Assembly: GCA_025054695.1 (NCBI GenBank)
Contig: JANWZI010000018.1
Coordinates: forward strand, 1 to 51,150
DNA length: 51,150 bases
Origin: Myxococcota bacterium
Lineage (GTDB): Bacteria > Myxococcota_A > Polyangia > Polyangiales > JANWZI01
Direction: 5' to 3'
Shown: piece by piece, positions 1 through 10,408 of the stretch
Position numbering within the stretch: position 1 is the first letter of the stretch
Layout: the number at the start of each line of letters is the position of its first letter
Program-made: the position numbers and the translations under genes
The notes under the pieces: generated by a model
The model's database searches: none
The model's input: the letters and a program-made list of their open reading frames with translations, nothing else
What the model was told of the DNA's origin: nothing

Positions 1-63
1 GGGGGGGGCGGCTCGGGACGCGGCCTCCGGGGCGCCGCTGTAAACGGTGTTCGCGGCGAGTAA

Positions 64-213
64 AACGGGGGGGGGGGGGGGGGGGGGGGCGGGCGGATTC
101 GCATCAACACGCTCTCCGGCTCCGTGGAGATCGATGTCACGACCGTGCTATCGCCGAACGCCGCCAGTGGCCTGTTCACGATCGGCACGCTGAGCCTCGC
201 GCCCGGATCCTGA
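64..213 (+). CDS. 3' fragment of an unrecognised gene, broken at a G run
   Basis: A frame ends at TGA 211-213 with a readable, beta-strand-like C-terminus (residues such as RIRINTLSGSVEID, then a run of small and hydrophobic residues). Going upstream it runs into the G homopolymer at 67-89 and then an in-frame TAA at 61-63, so no start can be found. Only about 40 convincing residues remain, and I do not recognise a family. The fragment is either a truncated gene or one whose upstream sequence is corrupted at the G run near the window edge. Confidence 0.3.
   Translation, partial: NGGGGGGGGGRIRINTLSGSVEIDVTTVLSPNAASGLFTIGTLSLAPGS
67..89. repeat. 23-nt poly-G homopolymer
   Basis: An uninterrupted run of 23 G, with a further 8 G at positions 1-8. 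It sits at the point where the gene fragment ending at 213 loses its reading frame. It may be a sequencing or assembly artefact (poly-G from dark cycles) or a true homopolymer; the sequence alone cannot separate these. Confidence 0.9.
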
Positions 214-337
214 CTTTCCGCCCTGCGCCGCCGCTTCGTGGCCGCTCGCCGGAGCCCGAACCGCGACTCGAGCTCTGCGGAACGTCACGACCCCCGCGCT
301 GCCGCCCGCGGCCGCGCGTGCTAGCCTTGGGCTCGCC

Positions 338-2269
<1,932 letters not shown>

Positions 2270-2283
2270 CGCGCGCACGCTGC

Positions 2284-2508
2284 ATGGATGCCCGCCGCGC
2301 CGCGCGCGCTCTCGCGGGGCTGGGGCTCTACCTCGCCGGGCTCGGATGCGCGCACGTCCCGCCCTACCAGCGCGAGCACCTGACGCGGCGCGGCATGAAT
2401 GCGGAGCTCGAGGCCTCGGAAAGCGCGTTCCGCGCACACGTGCACGACGCACGCGAAGGAGCGACGGGCGGCCACGGCAGCACGGGCGGAGGGTGCGGGT
2501 GCAACTGA
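2284..2508 (+). CDS. DUF4266 small lipoprotein
   Basis: A 74-residue protein with a short hydrophobic N-terminus ending LAGLGC, a plausible lipobox. It is followed by the family pattern VPPYQREHLTRRGM, an alpha-helical segment, HVHDAREGA, and a Gly-rich tail ending GGGCGCN. This matches DUF4266, a small lipoprotein family commonly encoded next to DUF3570 outer membrane proteins, as here. Its function is unknown. A GTG at 2266 overlaps the TGA of the upstream gene (GTGA) and would add six residues; that start is possible because this genome uses such overlaps often. Confidence 0.8.
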   Translation: MDARRAARALAGLGLYLAGLGCAHVPPYQREHLTRRGMNAELEASESAFRAHVHDAREGATGGHGSTGGGCGCN

Positions 2509-2542
2509 CGGCGGAGGCCAGGTTGGTCGTTCGCGACTCCAA

Positions 2543-2600
2543 CTCGGGCTCGGGCTCGGGCTCGGACTCGGACTCCAAGTCGGAATCGGTCTCGGGCTCC
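2543..2600 (+). repeat. Hexanucleotide array R1 (CTCGGN)
   Basis: About ten units of CTCGGN, with N mostly G or A and drifting at the right edge, lie between the DUF4266 and DUF3570 genes. The array is open in the DUF3570 frame, where it reads as Ser/Gly/Asp. It belongs to the same repeat family as the arrays near 10.4, 43.1, 47.3, 49.1 and 50.3 kb. Confidence 0.85.
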
Positions 2601-2627
2601 CAACGCCCCTCGACCACGTCGACCAAG

Positions 2628-3776
2628 GTGAGCGCCGCCGTGCGTGCGCGGATCACGTGGATCCTGACCCTCGGCTGCGTGCTGTCGTCCGGCAACGCCC
2701 GCGCCGACGAGGCCGCCGGAACCTGGAGCGGAGACGTCGAGCTGCGCGGCAACTACTACTGGGAACGCAGCACGCGCGTCGTGGCGCCCGAGGCGAGCAT
2801 GCGGCTGGAAGCGCCCAACGGAACGCGACTCACGGCGCGCTATCTCGCCGACGCGATCACGAGCGCCTCGATCGCCGCCGGAACGCTCGTCGACGTGCGC
2901 TTCACCGAGCTGCGCCACCAGATCACCGTCGGTGCCGGCCAGGGCTTCGACGTCGGCGCCGAACGGCTCGAGGTGGACGCCTCGACGACGTTCAGCACCG
3001 AGCCCGACTATCAGTCCCTGAGTTTCTCGCTCACGGGCGCGCTCGCGCTCGACGACCGCGCCACGGTGCTCCGGCTCGGCGCGCTCTACCTGCACGACGA
3101 GGTCGGCAAGGTGCTCCGCGGCGCCGATCGCACCGAGCCGGGGGGGCGCGATCTGTCCGATCGCGGCAATCAGGGTGCGCTCGATGCGCTCGTGCTGTCG
3201 GCGAGCTGGGATCAGGTCGTCACGCGCACGCTCGTGGCGACGCTCGGCTACGACCTCGGTTACAACGTCGGCCTGCAGAGCAACGTCTACCGCACCGTGA
3301 GCGTCGACGGCACGCCCCAGACCGAACGGCACCCCGACGTACGCTGGCGGCACACCGCGCACGGGCGCGTCGCCTGGCACCTGCCCTCGACGGGCACGAC
3401 GCTGTGGCTCGGCCATCGCGCCTACCTCGACAGCTGGCGCATCGCCGCGCTCGGCCCCGAGCTGCGCGTCTATCAGGCCCTCGACGACCGCTTCGTGATT
3501 CGCGCGCGCTGGCGCTACTACGCCCAAACCCCCGCGTTTTTCTGGCGCGCGCAATACACCGGCGCCCCGCGCTATTTCTCGGCCGATCCGAAGATGTCCG
3601 GCTTTCGGAGCCACCTGCTGGGCCTCGCGGCCGCGCTGCGGCTGGACGCGCTCGCCGACGGTCCCTTCGATTGGCTTTCGGCGGCGAGCGTCGACGTCTC
3701 GTTCGACCACGTCTGGTCGACGAGCCGCTTCGGAGACGGCGTCATCGCCCAGGCCGGTCTGCGCGCTCCGTTCTGA
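2628..3776 (+). CDS. DUF3570 outer membrane beta-barrel protein
   Basis: A 382-residue protein with a signal peptide (ITWILTLGCVLSSGNARA). The rest is alternating beta-strands with aromatic girdles, ending in Phe like an outer membrane barrel. The layout (WSGDVELRGNYYWERSTRV near the start, FSADPKMSGF near the end) fits DUF3570, which usually travels with DUF4266. The thioredoxin and ApbE-like partners often seen with the pair are not adjacent here. I chose the GTG at 2628 because the signal peptide follows directly. The frame is open further upstream through repeat array R1 to GTGs at 2493 and 2499 that overlap the DUF4266 gene, but those starts would bury the signal peptide. The last 35 bp overlap the 3' end of the opposing rluA-like gene. 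Confidence 0.8.
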   Translation: MSAAVRARITWILTLGCVLSSGNARADEAAGTWSGDVELRGNYYWERSTRVVAPEASMRLEAPNGTRLTARYLADAITSASIAAGTLVDVRFTELRHQITVGAGQGFDVGAERLEVDASTTFSTEPDYQSLSFSLTGALALDDRATVLRLGALYLHDEVGKVLRGADRTEPGGRDLSDRGNQGALDALVLSASWDQVVTRTLVATLGYDLGYNVGLQSNVYRTVSVDGTPQTERHPDVRWRHTAHGRVAWHLPSTGTTLWLGHRAYLDSWRIAALGPELRVYQALDDRFVIRARWRYYAQTPAFFWRAQYTGAPRYFSADPKMSGFRSHLLGLAAALRLDALADGPFDWLSAASVDVSFDHVWSTSRFGDGVIAQAGLRAPF

Positions 3777-4839
3777 TCGCGTCGGTCTCGTCGCGCTCCC
3801 GCGGCCGCGAGCCCGGCTGGCCCCCCGCGCGCGCCGAACGCGGACGCGCGCGACGAGTCGACCGTGGCGGGCCTCCGTGGGCGATCCCCGGCGAGTCGTC
3901 GAGCCCGAGCGCGCGCGCCGCGGCGTCGGGCAGCCAAACGGGGCGCGAGACGACGCTGACGAGGCGGCCGTCGACCGGGTGCTCGAACGCGATGCGACAG
4001 GCGTGCAGGCGGTGCGTGCCGGCCGGCTCGATCGCGGGCCCACCGTATAGCTCGTCGCCGACGAGCGGGTGGCCCATGGCCGCGAGGTGGGCGCGAATCT
4101 GGTGACGGAACGCGCGCGCGGCGCGAACGAGCAGGTAGACGCCCCCCTCGGCCGGGTAGCTCGCGAGCAGGTGCGTCTCGGCGTCGCGCGCGCCCCGGCG
4201 CAGCGCCTCGGCCTGCGTCGGGCACGCGACGACGCGACGACGATCAGTCCGGTCCGCGACAAGCGGCCAGCGCACCACGTCGGGGACCGCGGGCGCTCCG
4301 ACGACCTGCGCGACGTACTGCTTCTCGATCCGACCGCCTCGCAGCGCCGCCGTCAGATGGTCGAACGCATGCTCGGATCGTGCCGCGAGCAACAGACCGG
4401 ACGTTCCCGTATCCAGCCGATGCACGAGCCCGGGCTCGCGTGGGTCGCGACCGATCGTGGCCATCTCCGGAAAACGCGCGACGAGCGCTCCGGCGAGCGT
4501 GCCACGCTCCGAGGCCCGCAGCGGATGGCTCGGAACCCCTGCCGGCTTGTCCACGACGACGACGTGCTCGTCGCACCAGAGCACGCGCAGGGGAAGCTCG
4601 GGATCGGGCGTCGCCGGCACGCGCGCCGGGCGCGGGATCTCGTCGATTTCGATCGTCTCGCCCGCGCGCAGACGACGGCCGGGCGGCTCCAGGCGTCCCT
4701 CGACGCGGACGTGGCCCTCCGCGATGAACGCGCGGGCCCGCGCGCGCGAGACACCGGACCAGCGACGCACGATCCACTGGTCGAGCCGCAGGCCACCGTC
4801 GGCGTCTTCGACGACGTGCCGTCCCACTCCGCTCGACAT
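3742..4839 (-). CDS. RluA-family 23S rRNA/tRNA pseudouridine synthase
   Basis: A 365-residue protein with an N-terminal S4 RNA-binding domain (LDQWIVRRWSGVSRARARAFI...VRVEGR) and a pseudouridine synthase core. The catalytic motif HRLDTGTSGLLL carries the catalytic Asp, and VRAARAFRHQIRAHLAAMGHPLVGD is the conserved C-terminal core motif, slightly diverged. It isomerises uridine to pseudouridine in rRNA or tRNA; the substrate (RluC, RluD or RluA type) cannot be fixed from motifs. The Arg/Pro-rich last 50 residues look disordered and overlap the end of the DUF3570 gene. ATG 4839 is preferred over an upstream in-frame start at 4887 because the latter would run into dnaJ. It is divergent from dnaJ with only 31 bp between start codons. 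Confidence 0.88.
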   Translation of the reverse strand: MSSGVGRHVVEDADGGLRLDQWIVRRWSGVSRARARAFIAEGHVRVEGRLEPPGRRLRAGETIEIDEIPRPARVPATPDPELPLRVLWCDEHVVVVDKPAGVPSHPLRASERGTLAGALVARFPEMATIGRDPREPGLVHRLDTGTSGLLLAARSEHAFDHLTAALRGGRIEKQYVAQVVGAPAVPDVVRWPLVADRTDRRRVVACPTQAEALRRGARDAETHLLASYPAEGGVYLLVRAARAFRHQIRAHLAAMGHPLVGDELYGGPAIEPAGTHRLHACRIAFEHPVDGRLVSVVSRPVWLPDAAARALGLDDSPGIAHGGPPRSTRRARPRSARAGGQPGSRPRERDETDAIRTERADRPGR

Positions 4840-4861
4840 CGCCGCGCCCGGTCCGTAACAC
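4833..4861 (+). promoter_or_regulatory. Putative dnaJ promoter, near-leaderless
   Basis: TCGACA (4833-4838) is a 5/6 match to the -35 consensus. A 17-nt spacer leads to a weak -10, TAACAC (4856-4861), 9 nt before the dnaJ GTG. The -35 overlaps the start codon of the divergent rluA-like gene. Confidence 0.4.
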
Positions 4862-4870
4862 TGCGAGCAA

Positions 4871-5968
4871 GTGGCTGCGCGGGTCAAGCGCGATTACTAC
4901 GAGGTCCTGGGGGTCCCACGCGACGCGAGCCCCGAAGCCATCAAGCGCGCGTATCGGGCGCTCGCACGCAAGCTGCATCCGGACGCCAACCCGGGCGATC
5001 CGAGCGCCGAGGAACGATTCAAGGAAGCGAGCGAGGCGTACGCGGTGCTCTCGGACCCCGAGCGACGTCGGCGCTACGACCAGCTCGGACACGCCGCCTT
5101 CTCGCCCGAGGCCGACGGCGTGCCGGTCGATTTCGCCTCGATGCGCGACCTGCTCGAGGGGCTGTTCGCCGACGTGTTCGGCACGCGGCCCCGCGCGCCG
5201 CAGGGCGAGGACATCGAGATCGCGCTGCGCGTGCGCTTCGAGGAGGCCGCCCTCGGTTGCGAGAAGCCGCTTCGCTACGAGCGGGACGCTCCGTGCGAGC
5301 GCTGCGAAGGCAGCGGCGCCGAGCCGGGCAGCGAGACGCCGCCCTGCGCGGCGTGCGGCGGACGGGGTGTCGTGCGCTATCAGCGGGGCCTGTTCTGGGG
5401 CAGCCGCACGTGCTCGACGTGTCGCGGTCGTGGCCGGCGCATCGTGCGGCCCTGCGGCCGGTGCGACGGTCGCGGTCTGGTGCGCCGACAGGAGGAATTG
5501 CTCGTGCGCCTGCCCGCCGGAGTCGACACGGGCGCCGTGCGCAGCGTGCGCGGCGGCGGCCACCACGGCCCGGGAGGTCCGGGCGATCTGCACGTGCGCG
5601 TCGAGGTCGAGCCGCATCCGCTCTTCACGCGCTCGGGCGCGGACATCGAGTGCACCGTGCCAGTCTCGTTTCCGCAGGCGGTGCTCGGCGACGAGCTCGA
5701 CGTCCCGACGCTCGAGGGAAAGGTGCGCATGAAGCTGCCGCCGGGAACGCAGTCCGGCCGTGTCTTCCGACTCCGCGGCAAGGGTGTCCCCGTGCTCGGC
5801 GGTTCGGGGCGTGGTGACCAGCTCGTCCGCGTCGTGGTCGAGGTCCCCGAAAAGGTCACCCGCCGGCAGCGCAAGCTGCTCGAGGAGCTCGCCGCCGAGA
5901 TGGGCGTGGAGACCCATCCGCAGCAGCGCGGCTTCCTCGACAAGCTGCGCGCGCTGTTCGGGGAGTGA
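4871..5968 (+). CDS. dnaJ: DnaJ-type co-chaperone (Hsp40)
   Basis: A 365-residue type I J-protein that stimulates the DnaK ATPase and delivers clients. The J domain (residues 7-70) has the HPD motif at 36-38. Four CxxCxGxG zinc-finger repeats start near residue 142 (CERCEGSG, CAACGGRG, CSTCRGRG, CGRCDGRG). Two C-terminal client-binding beta domains follow. The usual Gly/Phe-rich linker after the J domain is short and Gly-poor here, so it could be a second, specialised DnaJ rather than the housekeeping one. No dnaK or grpE lies nearby. The GTG start is supported by the family N-terminus (RDYYEVLGV) directly after it. Confidence 0.92.
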   Translation: MAARVKRDYYEVLGVPRDASPEAIKRAYRALARKLHPDANPGDPSAEERFKEASEAYAVLSDPERRRRYDQLGHAAFSPEADGVPVDFASMRDLLEGLFADVFGTRPRAPQGEDIEIALRVRFEEAALGCEKPLRYERDAPCERCEGSGAEPGSETPPCAACGGRGVVRYQRGLFWGSRTCSTCRGRGRRIVRPCGRCDGRGLVRRQEELLVRLPAGVDTGAVRSVRGGGHHGPGGPGDLHVRVEVEPHPLFTRSGADIECTVPVSFPQAVLGDELDVPTLEGKVRMKLPPGTQSGRVFRLRGKGVPVLGGSGRGDQLVRVVVEVPEKVTRRQRKLLEELAAEMGVETHPQQRGFLDKLRALFGE

Positions 5969-5976
5969 GGGGCGCG

Positions 5977-7275
5977 ATGGACCTGTCGCGACTGCTCGAG
6001 CGCATCGACGAGACGGCCACGCTGCGCGTCGCGGGCCGCGTCCGATCGGTCGTGGGCCTGTGCGTGCGCGCCGCCGTGCCCGGCGTGCGCACGGGCGAGC
6101 TCGTGCACATCGTCCGGCGCGACCTGCCTCCGCTGGCGGCCACCGTCGTCGGCTTCGTCGAGGACGATGCGCTGCTCATGCCGCTCGGTCCGGCCGAGGG
6201 CCTCGGCGCCGACGATCCCGTCGAACCGACGGGTCGGCCGCCCACCATCCGCGCCTCCGACGCCCTGCTCGGTCGCGTGCTCGACGGCCTCGGCCGCCCC
6301 ATCGACGGCGGGCCGCCCATCGACGGCGAGCCCTGGGACATCGCGCGTCCGCCGCCCAACCCGATGACCCGCCCACGCATCCGCCGACCTCTCGTGCTCG
6401 GCATCCGAGCCCTCGATGCGCTGTTGACGGTCGGCGAGGGCCAGCGCGTGGGGCTGTTCGCAGGCAGCGGCGTCGGCAAGAGCACGCTGCTCGGCCAGAT
6501 CGCGCGCCAGGCCGAGGCCGACGTGTTCGTGGCATGCCTCATCGGAGAGCGCGGTCGCGAAGTCGTCGAGTTCCTCGACGACGCGCTCGGCCCCGAGGGT
6601 CGCGCCCGGGGCGTCGTCGTCTGCGCGACGAGCGATGCGCCGGCGCTCGTGCGAATGACCAGCGCGCACGTCGCGACGGCCATCGCGGAGTACTTCCGGG
6701 ATCGCGGTCGGCGCGTGCTGCTGCTGATGGACAGCGTGACGCGCTTCGCGCGGGCCGGGCGCGAAGTCGGGCTCGCCGCCGGCGAACCGCCCGCCCGACG
6801 CGGCTATCCGCCGAGCGTGTTCGCCGCGCTGCCCGGGCTCCTCGAGCGGTCCGGAACGTCCGAACGCGGCTCGATCACGGCGTTTTACACGGTGCTCGTC
6901 GAGGGCGGCGACATGGAGGAGCCCATCGCCGACGAGGTGCGCGGGATCCTCGACGGGCACGTCGTGCTCGATCGGTCACTCGGCGCGCGCGGGCGCTGGC
7001 CGGCCATCGACGTGCTGGCGAGTCTGTCGCGCGTGATGGACGCGGTGACCGACGAGCCGCACCGGGCCGCGGCGGCGCGGCTGCGCGAGCTGTGCGCGGT
7101 CTACGAGTCGCGGCGCGATCTGGTGGCGCTCGGTGCGTACAAAAAAGGAAGCGATCCGAAGCTCGATCTGGCGCTCTCGCGAATCGATGCCATCGAGGCG
7201 TTCCTGCGGCAGGGCAAGCACGAGCGCTCGACGTTCGAGGAAACCGTGGCGGCGCTCCGACGGCTCGTCGCCTGA
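5977..7275 (+). CDS. FliI/SctN-type export ATPase, orphan
   Basis: A 432-residue F1-like ATPase of the flagellar/type III export family. Evidence: GLGRPIDGGPP in the beta-barrel to catalytic junction, Walker A GSGVGKST, Walker B-region RRVLLLMDSVTRFARA, the family block PARRGYPPSVFAALPGLLER, and TVLVEGGDMEEPIADE. Known members energise unfolding and docking of export substrates at the inner membrane. No flagellar or injectisome gene is visible elsewhere in the window, so it is an orphan here. ATG 5977 has a GAGG Shine-Dalgarno at 5967-5970, 6 nt upstream; a GTG at 5965 would overlap the dnaJ stop. The next gene starts one base after its stop, so the two are co-transcribed. Confidence 0.85.
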   Translation: MDLSRLLERIDETATLRVAGRVRSVVGLCVRAAVPGVRTGELVHIVRRDLPPLAATVVGFVEDDALLMPLGPAEGLGADDPVEPTGRPPTIRASDALLGRVLDGLGRPIDGGPPIDGEPWDIARPPPNPMTRPRIRRPLVLGIRALDALLTVGEGQRVGLFAGSGVGKSTLLGQIARQAEADVFVACLIGERGREVVEFLDDALGPEGRARGVVVCATSDAPALVRMTSAHVATAIAEYFRDRGRRVLLLMDSVTRFARAGREVGLAAGEPPARRGYPPSVFAALPGLLERSGTSERGSITAFYTVLVEGGDMEEPIADEVRGILDGHVVLDRSLGARGRWPAIDVLASLSRVMDAVTDEPHRAAAARLRELCAVYESRRDLVALGAYKKGSDPKLDLALSRIDAIEAFLRQGKHERSTFEETVAALRRLVA

Positions 7276-7276
7276 G

Positions 7277-8092
7277 ATGGCGCGCCGGCGCAAGCCCCGC
7301 GGCGCCCTCGCCGCGCCCTCGACCCCCGGCCGCCCGCGCGTCGCGGACAAGCTCCGGCCTGCTCGCAGAGCCGCTTCGGCGGCGCAAGCGTCCCCGCCCG
7401 GCGGCGCACGCGCCACGCCCTGGCGCGCTCGAACGCTGGCCGCCGAAGCGTGGTCGCTGACGGCTCGCACGTCGTCGCGCACCGCGCCAATCGTCGTCGT
7501 GAGCGGCCTGCTCTGTGGAGCCCTCCTGGTCGGGACGGACCTGTCGCGGCAGATGGTCGCCGTCGTCTGGCTGCTGCCGACGTACGTTGTGCTCGGCGCC
7601 GTGCTCGCCCTCGCAATCGACACGCTCGACGGCGGCGCCGGGCGGATCGGTCCCGCCCTACGTGCCGGAATCGGCTCGGTGCTCGGACTGGTGGTCGCCG
7701 GCCTGTTCTCGCAGCTCGCGATCCTGATCTTTCTGCTGCTTCTGGTGATTCCGGGCGTGCTACGCTATCTGTCGTATCTGCTCGTCTATCCCCTCGTCGT
7801 CTCCGGTGAATCGGGTGGCTTCGACGCCCTGCGTCTATCGGCCGAGCGCATGCGCGGCAGGCGGGCGGCCGCCGGCGGAGCGGTGCTGCTGACGGGCTGG
7901 CCGATGCTCCTCGCGATGGGCATCGACTGGGTCGTGTACGGTGACCCGCTCGTCTCGCTGCTCGGCACCGAAGGGGCCCCCGCGCCGGCATGGCTCGAGG
8001 TGCTGCTCACCGCGATGGCCGGATTCTTCCCCCTTCCGCTCACGATGCTCACCGCGGTTCTCTATCACCGCACCGCACCCGCCGGCGCGTGA
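7277..8092 (+). CDS. Multi-pass membrane protein of unknown function
   Basis: A 271-residue protein with a basic, Ala/Arg/Pro-rich cytosolic N-terminus (about 65 residues). Four to five hydrophobic segments follow, for example IVVVSGLLCGALLVG, MVAVVWLLPTYVVLGAVLAL, VLGLVVAGLFSQLAILIFLL and a C-terminal pair. I do not recognise a family. It starts one base after the ATPase stop, and its stop overlaps the crtY start (GTGA), so it sits in one operon between the export-type ATPase and lycopene cyclase. Confidence 0.65.
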   Translation: MARRRKPRGALAAPSTPGRPRVADKLRPARRAASAAQASPPGGARATPWRARTLAAEAWSLTARTSSRTAPIVVVSGLLCGALLVGTDLSRQMVAVVWLLPTYVVLGAVLALAIDTLDGGAGRIGPALRAGIGSVLGLVVAGLFSQLAILIFLLLLVIPGVLRYLSYLLVYPLVVSGESGGFDALRLSAERMRGRRAAAGGAVLLTGWPMLLAMGIDWVVYGDPLVSLLGTEGAPAPAWLEVLLTAMAGFFPLPLTMLTAVLYHRTAPAGA

Positions 8093-9276
8093 AGGACATC
8101 GTCGTCGCGGGCGCCGGCTGTGCCGGCCTCTCGGTCGCCCTCGCCTTGCTCGAACGGGGCGTGCGTGCGCGCATCGTGCTTGTCGATCCGCGCACGCGCT
8201 TCGAGCGCGATCGCACCTGGTGTCACTTCGAGCTCGAGCCGCATCGCTTCTCCGCAGCCGTTACGCACCGCTGGAATCGCGTCCGCATCGCCCATCCGGC
8301 GGGCACGCGCACGCTGCGCGTCGCCCGCACTCCCTACTGCCATCTTCCCGCCGACGCCGTCTACCGCGCCGCGCTCGACCGCCTGGCGCGCGCTCCGAAC
8401 GTCTCGTTGCGGCTCGGCGAACGCGTCCTCGAGATCGAGGACCGTGCCGGCGCGCCCGCGTGCGTGCGGACCGATCGCGGCGAGCTGCGCGCCGATCTCG
8501 TCTTCGACTCGCGCCCCGTCCGCCCGCCCTCTGCGCCCGGCGACTTGGTTCAGAGCTTCGCCGGCTGGTTCGTGCGAACGGACCTGCCCGTATTCGACCC
8601 CCGCACGGCCACGCTGATGGACCTGCGCGTACCGCAGCAGGGTGGCGTTCACTTCATCTACGTCTTGCCCTTCTCGGAGACGGAAGCCCTCGTCGAGGAC
8701 ACCTGGTTCGCGTCGCAACCGCTGCCCATCGAACGGCACGAGACCTTCGTCGCCGATTGGCTCGCCGCCGCCGGCGTCCACGGCTATTCGGTACTCGCGC
8801 GCGAGCAGGGCGTGCTGCCGATGGCGCGCTCGCCCTTCACGCTGCAGCCCAGCCCGCGCGTCGTGCACGTCGGATTGCGGGGCGGCGCGGCGCGACCGTC
8901 GACGGGCTACGCGTTCGTCGCGATCCAGCGCCACGCGTCGGCCCTCGCGGCCTGGGTCGCTCGCGGCATGGCCACCGGACGGTGGGGAGCCGCTCCTGCT
9001 CCGCGTGCAGCGCACGTCGGCTGGCTCGACCGTGTCTTCCTCGCGCGCTTGACGGCGCACCCCGAACGCGGCGCCGAGTTGTTTCACCGCCTCTTCGCGC
9101 GCGTGCCGTCCGATCGGCTGGTTCGTTTTCTCTCCGAGAGTTTTTCGGTGCGAGACGCACTCTCGGTCATGATGGCGCTGCCTTTCGGCCCGTTCGCCCG
9201 ACAAGCCTTGCGCGAGCTGGCTCCGCGCTCCACCGCCACGCTCGCTCCGCGCGCCGACCGGACGTCGTGGCCGTGA
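8089..9276 (+). CDS. crtY: Lycopene beta-cyclase (CrtY/CrtL type)
   Basis: A 395-residue flavoprotein. The N-terminal dinucleotide-binding motif is VVAGAGCAGLSVALALLE, followed by RTWCHFE, FDSRP (the family DSR motif), MDLRVPQ and the YVLPFSETEALVEDTWF block typical of CrtY. It cyclises the psi ends of lycopene to beta-ionone rings, giving beta-carotene, at the cytoplasmic membrane. The GTG start overlaps the stop of the upstream membrane protein (GTGA). With crtU opposite, its product is the presumed substrate for ring aromatisation. Confidence 0.88.
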   Translation: MKDIVVAGAGCAGLSVALALLERGVRARIVLVDPRTRFERDRTWCHFELEPHRFSAAVTHRWNRVRIAHPAGTRTLRVARTPYCHLPADAVYRAALDRLARAPNVSLRLGERVLEIEDRAGAPACVRTDRGELRADLVFDSRPVRPPSAPGDLVQSFAGWFVRTDLPVFDPRTATLMDLRVPQQGGVHFIYVLPFSETEALVEDTWFASQPLPIERHETFVADWLAAAGVHGYSVLAREQGVLPMARSPFTLQPSPRVVHVGLRGGAARPSTGYAFVAIQRHASALAAWVARGMATGRWGAAPAPRAAHVGWLDRVFLARLTAHPERGAELFHRLFARVPSDRLVRFLSESFSVRDALSVMMALPFGPFARQALRELAPRSTATLAPRADRTSWP

Positions 9277-9303
9277 TCGCCTCGTCCGCCACGCGCTGGC
9301 GCG

Positions 9304-9333
9304 CTGGCCCGCGCGCGCGGACGACGATATAGG
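9304..9333 (+). promoter_or_regulatory. Putative promoter of the Rieske gene, leaderless-like
   Basis: CTGGCC (9304-9309), an 18-nt spacer and TATAGG (9328-9333), then 7 nt to the GTG at 9341. It suggests the Rieske gene can be transcribed separately from crtY despite the 64-bp gap. Confidence 0.4.
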
Positions 9334-9340
9334 GCGGCTC

Positions 9341-10375
9341 GTGCTCCCGTTGGTCTTCATCGGCCGAGCGCTTCCCCCCCGAGAGTCCACGTCGAGCCGG
9401 CCCGACTGGGCCCAGGCGGACCCGGCGCGCATCGCCCGCATGCTGCAACGCGCCCTCGCACGCCCTACCGGCGGTTGGTACGTGCTCGACGCGACTGATC
9501 GGATCGGCGAGCGACGCGCCCGCGGGTTCCTCGTCGAGGGGCTCCGTCTCGTGGCATGGCGGCGCGACGGGCAGCTTTGGGCCGCGCCGGCGAGCTGCCC
9601 GCACATGGGTGCCTCCCTCGAGGGCGCATGCGTGCAAGGCGGTCGGCTCGTCTGCCCGTGGCACGGGCTGCGCCTCGGCCCGGAAGGTCGGGGAAACTGG
9701 AAGCCGTTGCCCACCCACGACGATGGCGTGCTCGCGTGGGTGCGGCTCGACCAGCCCGGCGAAGTGTCCTCGGATCGACCGGTGCTGCCGTCACGGCCCG
9801 CGAGCCCCACGCTCATCGGCGTGATCCGCCGCGACGCCCGCTGCGCGCCCGCGGACGTCATCGCCAATCGCCTCGATCCGTGGCATGGCGTGCACTTCCA
9901 TCCGCACTCGTTCGCGCGCCTGCGCGTCGTGGACGAAGCGGACGACCACATCACGGTGCGCGTCGCCTATCGCGCGCTCGGCCCGCTCGTGGTCGAAGTC
10001 GACGCACGCTTCGAGACCCCGAGCGCACGCTGCATCGTGATGACCATCGAACGCGGCGAAGGAGAAGGCTCCGTCGTCGAGACGCACGCGACGCCCCTCG
10101 AGCCCGGCCGCACCGCGATCGTGGAAGCGACCATCGCGACGAGCGACCGGCCCGGCTTCCGGCTGCTGCAGCCGCTGCGTGCCCTGCTGCGTCGTTTCAT
10201 CGAGAAGCGGGCCGAGCGGCTCTGGATCGACGATGCGGCCTATTGCGAGCGTCTCGCATACCTGCGGACGGCTCGACCCAAATCGTCGGCCGAGGCCTCG
10301 CATTCCCAAGATGCTCACCACGGCATCGGCCGAGCCGCTGACCACGACGAACGGGAGCGAACGGCTCCCGCCTGA
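9341..10375 (+). CDS. Rieske [2Fe-2S] protein of the carotenoid cluster (DUF5914-like)
   Basis: A 344-residue protein. An N-terminal Rieske domain has the full ligand set, CPHMG...CPWHGL (Cys-x-His and Cys-x2-His). A longer C-terminal domain contains RLDPWHGVHFHPHSFARLRV, which resembles the DUF5914 region found with Rieske domains in carotenoid clusters; that assignment is from memory of the pattern. No mononuclear iron (2-His-1-Asp) site is obvious, so it may supply electrons or act on the carotenoid end group together with CrtU or CrtY. That role is inference from position. It converges on crtU with a 33-bp gap. Confidence 0.75.
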   Translation: MLPLVFIGRALPPRESTSSRPDWAQADPARIARMLQRALARPTGGWYVLDATDRIGERRARGFLVEGLRLVAWRRDGQLWAAPASCPHMGASLEGACVQGGRLVCPWHGLRLGPEGRGNWKPLPTHDDGVLAWVRLDQPGEVSSDRPVLPSRPASPTLIGVIRRDARCAPADVIANRLDPWHGVHFHPHSFARLRVVDEADDHITVRVAYRALGPLVVEVDARFETPSARCIVMTIERGEGEGSVVETHATPLEPGRTAIVEATIATSDRPGFRLLQPLRALLRRFIEKRAERLWIDDAAYCERLAYLRTARPKSSAEASHSQDAHHGIGRAADHDERERTAPA

Positions 10376-10408
10376 ACGCGCCGGCCCGCTGAAGTGATGT
10401 TGGGTTCG

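Noticed and set aside
4069..5817. Long + frame spanning the rluA-like gene and dnaJ
   Set aside because: It crosses two well-supported genes in other frames, is Arg-rich and shows no motif.
5380..6960. 526-codon minus frame opposite dnaJ and the export ATPase
   Set aside because: It is a shadow ORF with Arg/Ser/Pro-rich composition spanning two strongly supported genes.
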